Assembly: GCA_049699975.1 (NCBI GenBank) | Contig: JBNAWB010000062.1 | Location: 1 to 17,541, forward strand | Direction of reading: 5' to 3' | Source: CAZAGD01 sp049699975 | Lineage (GTDB): Bacteria > Desulfobacterota > SM23-61 | Length of the DNA: 17,541 nucleotides | Shown: positions 14,521-17,541 of the stretch, piece by piece | Position numbering within the stretch: position 1 is the first letter of the stretch | Layout: each line of letters starts with the position of its first letter | The notes under the pieces: generated by a model | Told to the model about the DNA's origin: nothing | The model's input: the letters and a program-made list of their open reading frames with translations, nothing else | Database searches by the model: none | Program-made: the position numbers and the translations under genes

Positions 14521-15799
14521 AGTTATAACTCTTTTGGGATTAATGATCTTGCTCATAGTTCTGGGCTTACCTTTGTTTTTATCTATTGGCTGTTCTTCTC
14601 TGGTAACAATACTTATTTTTTATCGCCATCTACCTTTAGAAATGATTCCTCAGTATATTGTTGGTGGAACCGATTCTTTTGCCCTTCTGGCTATACCTTT
14701 TTTCTTCTTAGCCGGGGAAATCATGAATAGCTCCGGCATGACCGAGAGGATCGTTCGTTTTTCCGAAGGTTTAGTTGGGGGAATTCGCGGAGGACTTGCT
14801 CATGTAAATGTAGTTACCAATATGATTTATGCCGGCATATCAGGGTCAGCAGTAGCTGATGCTGCTGCCATCGGTTCCTTTATGATTCCTTCTATGGTTC
14901 GTTCGGGATACCCACCGGGGTTTTCAGCAGCGATCAATGCCGCCGCTGCTACTATTGGTCCAATTATCCCTCCAAGCATTCCCATGATTCTTTATGGCGT
15001 CATTGCTAACGTATCCGTTGGCCAACTTTTCCTTTCTGGTGTATTTCCCGGTTTGATAATGGGCATATATTTAATGGTGGTAGCTTTTTTCATCTCTGCC
15101 CGCCGCGGCTATCCCAAAGGCAAATTTTTGCCATTTCATGAAATACTCCATTTAGCCATTCGTGTTTCTTTAGCCCTCCTATCACCGGTGATCATTGTCG
15201 GAGGTATCTTGTTAGGTGTGTTCACGGCTACCGAAGCTGGAGCTGTGGCCGTTTTATACAGTATTCTTATTGGTTTCTTTTTTTACCGAGAATTGACTGT
15301 TAAAAATCTGTGGGAAATATTTAAGAGATCTGTTGTTTCAACCGGATCAATTTTAATAATTGTTGGGGTAAGTTATTTATTCGGTTGGATAATTGCTCAA
15401 TCAAATATTGCCAATAAAATAGGGGAAATAATCCTTTCTATTTCCATGAACAAAAATGTGGTTCTGTTGGAACTTATGATTTTCTTCTTAATAGTGGGCA
15501 TGTTTATGGATCCATTAGCGGCGTTAATTATTTTTGTGCCCATTTTCTTACCCATGGTAAATTCTTTAGGGATTCACCCCGTACATTTCGGTTTGATTAC
15601 GGTCCTAAATTTAATGATCGGTTTGCTCACCCCTCCAATCGGATACCTTTTATATGTTACAGCTTCAATCTCTGGAGAAAAAGTGGAAAAAGTAATTCAG
15701 GAAAGCCTGCCTTTTATTATTGCCTTATTGATTGTTCTTCTAATATGCATTTTTTGGCCAAGCATGGTCCTATACTTACCTAATTTAGTCGGACGATAG
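14510..15799 (+). CDS. dctM: TRAP transporter large permease, DctM family
   Basis: This is the large membrane subunit that carries the cargo with Na+ or H+. I start it at TTG 14510, which has AAAGGAG (14498-14504) five bases upstream. This gives 429 residues and a family-like start (TPEVITLLGLMILLIVLGLP). The earlier in-frame ATG at 14468 lies inside dctQ and adds a hydrophilic head that does not fit. Hallmarks are ALLAIPFFFLAGEIMN, AGISGSAVADAAAIGS, ATIGPIIPPSIPMILYG and a late GLLTPPIGYLLYV. The TTG start and the 11-base overlap with dctQ suggest coupled translation. Confidence 0.93.
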   Translation: MTPEVITLLGLMILLIVLGLPLFLSIGCSSLVTILIFYRHLPLEMIPQYIVGGTDSFALLAIPFFFLAGEIMNSSGMTERIVRFSEGLVGGIRGGLAHVNVVTNMIYAGISGSAVADAAAIGSFMIPSMVRSGYPPGFSAAINAAAATIGPIIPPSIPMILYGVIANVSVGQLFLSGVFPGLIMGIYLMVVAFFISARRGYPKGKFLPFHEILHLAIRVSLALLSPVIIVGGILLGVFTATEAGAVAVLYSILIGFFFYRELTVKNLWEIFKRSVVSTGSILIIVGVSYLFGWIIAQSNIANKIGEIILSISMNKNVVLLELMIFFLIVGMFMDPLAALIIFVPIFLPMVNSLGIHPVHFGLITVLNLMIGLLTPPIGYLLYVTASISGEKVEKVIQESLPFIIALLIVLLICIFWPSMVLYLPNLVGR

Positions 15800-15813
15800 A
15801 TCGAGGTGAAAAA

Positions 15814-16473
15814 ATGAAAATTATTGACTTAAGCATGAACATTCAAAGTCATTGGCGCTGGCCTTTAAATTTGGAGTACCTCCAAAGCCATACGCAAGGA
15901 GATGAATTCCAGACCTGTGCCTTAAAAATTTCTATGCATGCTTTCACTCATGTTGATACTCCTTTACATATACTTCCTGAGAAGATAACAATTGACGATG
16001 TGCCCCTCGAGCAACTCATTGGGCCTGCAAGCATAATAAATATTGAAAACGTAGGCCCAAATCAACCAATTACTGAAGAAATGCTTAAAAAGGCGGGTGA
16101 GCATATCGAAGATGGAGATATAGTAATTTTAAAAACAAATTGGGATAAAAAAAGAGATTACACCACCAAGGAATTTTGGACAGAATCCCCTTATTTGCTA
16201 AAAGAAGCTGCTTTTTGGCTTGCTAATAAAAATATAAAAGCAGTGGGTTTTGATTTTCCACAGGACTTTTCTATTAGGGAAATTCCCCAACGGCATCCCA
16301 AGGTAGCTGAACTTCCTACCCATGATATTATTTTAAGAAAAGGCATTTATCTCATTGAATATTTATGTAACCTCGGCAAAATAACAGTTGAAAAGGTGCA
16401 GCTTTTTGCTCTTCCATTAAAAATAGTAGGTGCCGAAGCTTCCCCCGCACGCGTAGCAGCTATTATCTCATAA
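15814..16473 (+). CDS. cyclase-family metal-dependent hydrolase (KynB/isatin hydrolase superfamily)
   Basis: The family hydrolyses amide or lactam bonds of formylated aromatic amines, isatin and related cyclic compounds, using Zn or Mn. It has 219 residues. The metal and catalytic residues fit: His42, His46 and Asp48 (H-A-F-T-H-V-D), His52 in TPLHI, and His170 with Glu182, whose 12-residue spacing equals that of the His/Glu pair in KynB. The family glycine in HxGTHxD is Phe44 here, an unusual bulky change next to the metal. GAGGTG precedes the ATG, and the gap to dctM is 14 bases, so it belongs to the TRAP operon and probably acts on the imported compound or its product. It lacks a signal peptide. 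Assignment to one substrate is not possible. Confidence 0.85.
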   Translation: MKIIDLSMNIQSHWRWPLNLEYLQSHTQGDEFQTCALKISMHAFTHVDTPLHILPEKITIDDVPLEQLIGPASIINIENVGPNQPITEEMLKKAGEHIEDGDIVILKTNWDKKRDYTTKEFWTESPYLLKEAAFWLANKNIKAVGFDFPQDFSIREIPQRHPKVAELPTHDIILRKGIYLIEYLCNLGKITVEKVQLFALPLKIVGAEASPARVAAIIS

Positions 16474-16560
16474 CATTAAAATTTACTTTTTTGTGAAATA
16501 AAATTTTTAAAAGAAACTTATATTTTAGTTCGTTTGTTAGAAGGAAAGGGGGTCCAAATT

Positions 16561-16788
16561 TCATAATTTACCCATAATAATAAACTTGTACGCAATTTTT
16601 TCTGTCAATAATTCTTCATTCCTTTTTTGACTCGTCTTTCTCTCTTAGCTCTCTTCCCAGGCTTTCCATTCTTTCACGGATTTCCAAGTGCTGATGACGA
16701 AGTAATCTTTATCCTTAAAATAATAAGCCCCATCATTCTTTTTAGATTTGATGGGGCTTTCATGATCGAAGCATTTTGTTTCCTCCTC
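16561..16788 (-). pseudogene. ABM-domain (antibiotic biosynthesis monooxygenase-like) remnant
   Basis: On the minus strand the frame ending at the TGA 16563-16561 reads YFKDKDYFVISTWKSV, KEWKAWEES, a TAA stop at 16647-16645, then ERKTSQKRNEELL and a tail ending YKFIIMGKL. This is the pattern of small ABM-fold proteins: VISTWxSxxxWxxWxxS followed by an ERK helix and a last strand. The TAA stands in the middle of the expected S-E-x-R-K run, as if one Glu codon had mutated. The N-terminal half is not recognisable: the frame opens just after another stop at 16791-16789 with no start codon or ribosome binding site. The intact ancestor would have been about 95-105 residues. It is unlikely to be functional. 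The family call rests on motif memory only. Confidence 0.6.
16725..16759. terminator. 11-bp perfect hairpin, possible bidirectional terminator
   Basis: AAGCCCCATCA (16725-16735) and TGATGGGGCTT (16749-16759) pair perfectly around a 13-base T-rich loop. The tail on the plus strand is only CTTTC. On the minus strand it is TTATTATTTT, which is more terminator-like. It lies within the ABM-like remnant, about 250 bases after the TRAP/cyclase operon, and would be a plausible stop for read-through from that operon. Confidence 0.45.
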
Positions 16789-16954
16789 TTATGGAAGAAA
16801 CTTTTTTCATTTATATGCAAAATTTTTTTCTTTTAAGCCCAGCTTCTCAATCTATTCTTTTCACCATTTATTTTTATTTTTACCCTCTCCCCTGCCCTGT
16901 GAAGTAAGCTTTGATTCTTCTCAGCGCGGCAGAGCCGCAACCAAAAATTTATTT

Positions 16955-17046
16955 CTCGCTGAGCCCGCAAAGAACACAGAGGAAAATAATTTTTTTATAA
17001 AAATATTTTACAGCCCTTTCTCTGTGTACTCTGCGAGCTCTGTGAG
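16955..17046. repeat. nonamer-array inverted repeat (repeat B, right copy)
   Basis: Three 9-base units on one arm (CTCGCTGAG, CCCGCAAAG, AACACAGAG; 16955-16981) face three on the other arm in opposite orientation (CTCTGTGTA, CTCTGCGAG, CTCTGTGAG; 17020-17046). They are separated by a 38-base AT-rich loop. The loop and right arm correspond in inverted orientation to 279-336 in the left flank. There is no coding capacity. Confidence 0.85.
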
Positions 17047-17072
17047 AATTGCTCTTTTTCCTTCCGCTCTCC

Positions 17073-17140
17073 CGCCTTGCGCCTGACGATAAATAATTTC
17101 ACTCCTTGCTCCCTGCTCCGTGCTCCCTGCTTTTTTCATC
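17073..17140 (-). repeat. intergenic repeat A, right copy (inverted)
   Basis: This is the reverse complement of 1-68 at 66 of 68 positions, with 55 exact bases at 17086-17140. It carries the same 7-base tandem units on the minus strand. Beyond 17140 the sequence continues with TGCCTTCATCTGCGTCCC, whose counterpart would lie left of the window. Confidence 0.95.
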
Positions 17141-17167
17141 TGCCTTCATCTGCGTCCCAAATTTTCC

Positions 17168-17215
17168 ATACATTACGAGATCGCCACGGTCGCTCTGCTC
17201 CCTCGTGATGACATT
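17168..17215 (-). repeat. element C, half copy (inverted)
   Basis: This matches the reverse complement of 606-653 at 47 of 48 positions. Only one arm of the hairpin element is present, and the partner arm and the inner mini-hairpin are missing. It lies 27 bases beyond repeat A. Confidence 0.9.
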
Positions 17216-17378
17216 GCGGCATAACATCGCTGGTTTAATATCCCTAGCCTTCAGTGAGGGATTACAAAGTAGCTTCATTTATAATTAATCCCTTGTTCCT
17301 GGGAAAGAAATTAGTATATTATTAACTAACCAGACAAATCGTTCCTTTAATTTTTCCCACGGTCAGTGCAAAAATTTC

Positions 17379-17407
17379 TTGACACCATGAGATTTGTATA
17401 ATAATAA
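17379..17407 (+). promoter_or_regulatory. candidate promoter for a gene at the right edge
   Basis: TTGACA (17379-17384) is a perfect -35. At the 17-base distance used by the other promoters here stands TAATAA (17402-17407), a weak -10. A perfect TATAAT at 17397-17402 is only 12 bases away from the -35, too close for normal use. The start codon at 17502 is about 95 bases downstream. Confidence 0.4.
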
Positions 17408-17501
17408 CTATTTTGTCCACTGCTCAAATTCGCATAAACCAAAAAATTTTATTTCTACCACCATATTAAAAATTGATATTTTTAAGGAGAGCATTAAATA
17501 A

Positions 17502-17541
17502 ATGACATCTGCTATTCTTAACCCCTCACCTCGGTACGAGT
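17502..17541 (+). CDS. possible 5' end of a gene, truncated by the window
   Basis: An ATG at 17502 opens a frame of 13 codons (MTSAILNPSPRYE) that runs off the window. AAGGAG at 17484-17489 lies 12 bases upstream, a rather long spacing, and the promoter candidate at 17379 points the same way. Too little is present to assign a family. Confidence 0.35.
   Translation, partial: MTSAILNPSPRYE

Larger units (their letters stand above)
16474..17501. other. right flank without an intact gene
   Basis: These 1028 bases hold no intact gene. From left to right they contain the wreck of a small monooxygenase gene (minus strand) with a GC-rich hairpin inside it, a fragment of the CTCACCCT-type repeat near 16882, a GCGGC-AGA-GCCGC mini-hairpin at 16926-16938, and the nonamer inverted repeat. 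Next come the inverted copies of repeats A and C, a degenerate direct partner (17254-17277) of 755-778, and a promoter for a gene at the right edge. Confidence 0.75.

Noticed and set aside
279..17046. A CRISPR array made of the nonamer or heptamer units
   Set aside because: The units are 7-9 bases and directly abutting, without spacers of constant length, and no cas gene is present.
1..17215. A composite transposon bounded by the inverted repeats
   Set aside because: There is no transposase or integrase gene inside, the three repeat types are in a different order on each side, and no target-site duplication can be tested because the left copy is cut by the window edge.
17397..17402. A perfect TATAAT as the -10 of the right-edge promoter
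   Set aside because: It lies only 12 bases from the TTGACA, too close for sigma70. The TAATAA at 17 bases was preferred, although weaker.

Overview
The window looks like a piece of a draft or metagenome-assembled genome from an anaerobic (or facultatively anaerobic) bacterium. GC content is moderate to low, by eye in the low 40s percent. The bacterial signs are Shine-Dalgarno sites of the AGGAGG type and sigma70-like promoters. The anaerobic signs are several Fe-S flavoproteins and two families of secondary carboxylate importers. Ten N mark an assembly join. No ribosomal or other marker gene is present, so I do not assign a phylum.

Layout: (1) 1-928 has no credible gene. It is packed with palindromic and short-tandem intergenic repeats and ends in a likely promoter. 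(2) 929-5919, plus strand: a class III CoA-transferase, the wreck of a UxaA-type (altronate dehydratase/sulfolactate lyase family) gene, a zinc-dependent MDR alcohol dehydrogenase, and an old-yellow-enzyme/2,4-dienoyl-CoA-reductase-like Fe-S flavoprotein. (3) 12718-6156, minus strand, converging on the first block: an AprA/fumarate-reductase-like flavoprotein, a GltD-like NAD(P)H/FAD protein carrying ferredoxin-type clusters at both ends, and a complete tripartite tricarboxylate transporter (TctC, TctB, TctA). (4) 13034-16473, plus strand, diverging from block 3: a complete TRAP transporter (DctP, DctQ, DctM) followed by a metal-dependent cyclase-family hydrolase. (5) 16474-17501: a decayed ABM-domain monooxygenase gene on the minus strand, then a second repeat cluster that partly mirrors the left one in inverted orientation. 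A new promoter follows, with the first codons of a possible gene at the right edge.

How it may work together (inference): this is a catabolic or respiratory island for organic acids. TRAP and TTT systems import one or more carboxylates at low concentration. The cyclase-family hydrolase opens or deacylates a ring or amide. The CoA-transferase activates an acid, and the MDR dehydrogenase and OYE-type reductase act on hydroxy/keto and unsaturated intermediates. The AprA-like/GltD-like pair moves electrons between an organic substrate and NAD(P)H or ferredoxin. The substrate cannot be read from the sequence, and no regulator gene is present.

The points most worth a second look are: the two-gene redox module with a GltD core flanked by ferredoxin modules; the 66/68 and 47/48 identical repeats placed in inverted orientation about 17 kb apart; the two pseudogenes (UxaA-like with a central deletion and two frame breaks, ABM-like with a nonsense codon); and evidence that the N gap is an unrecognised 5-bp contig overlap.
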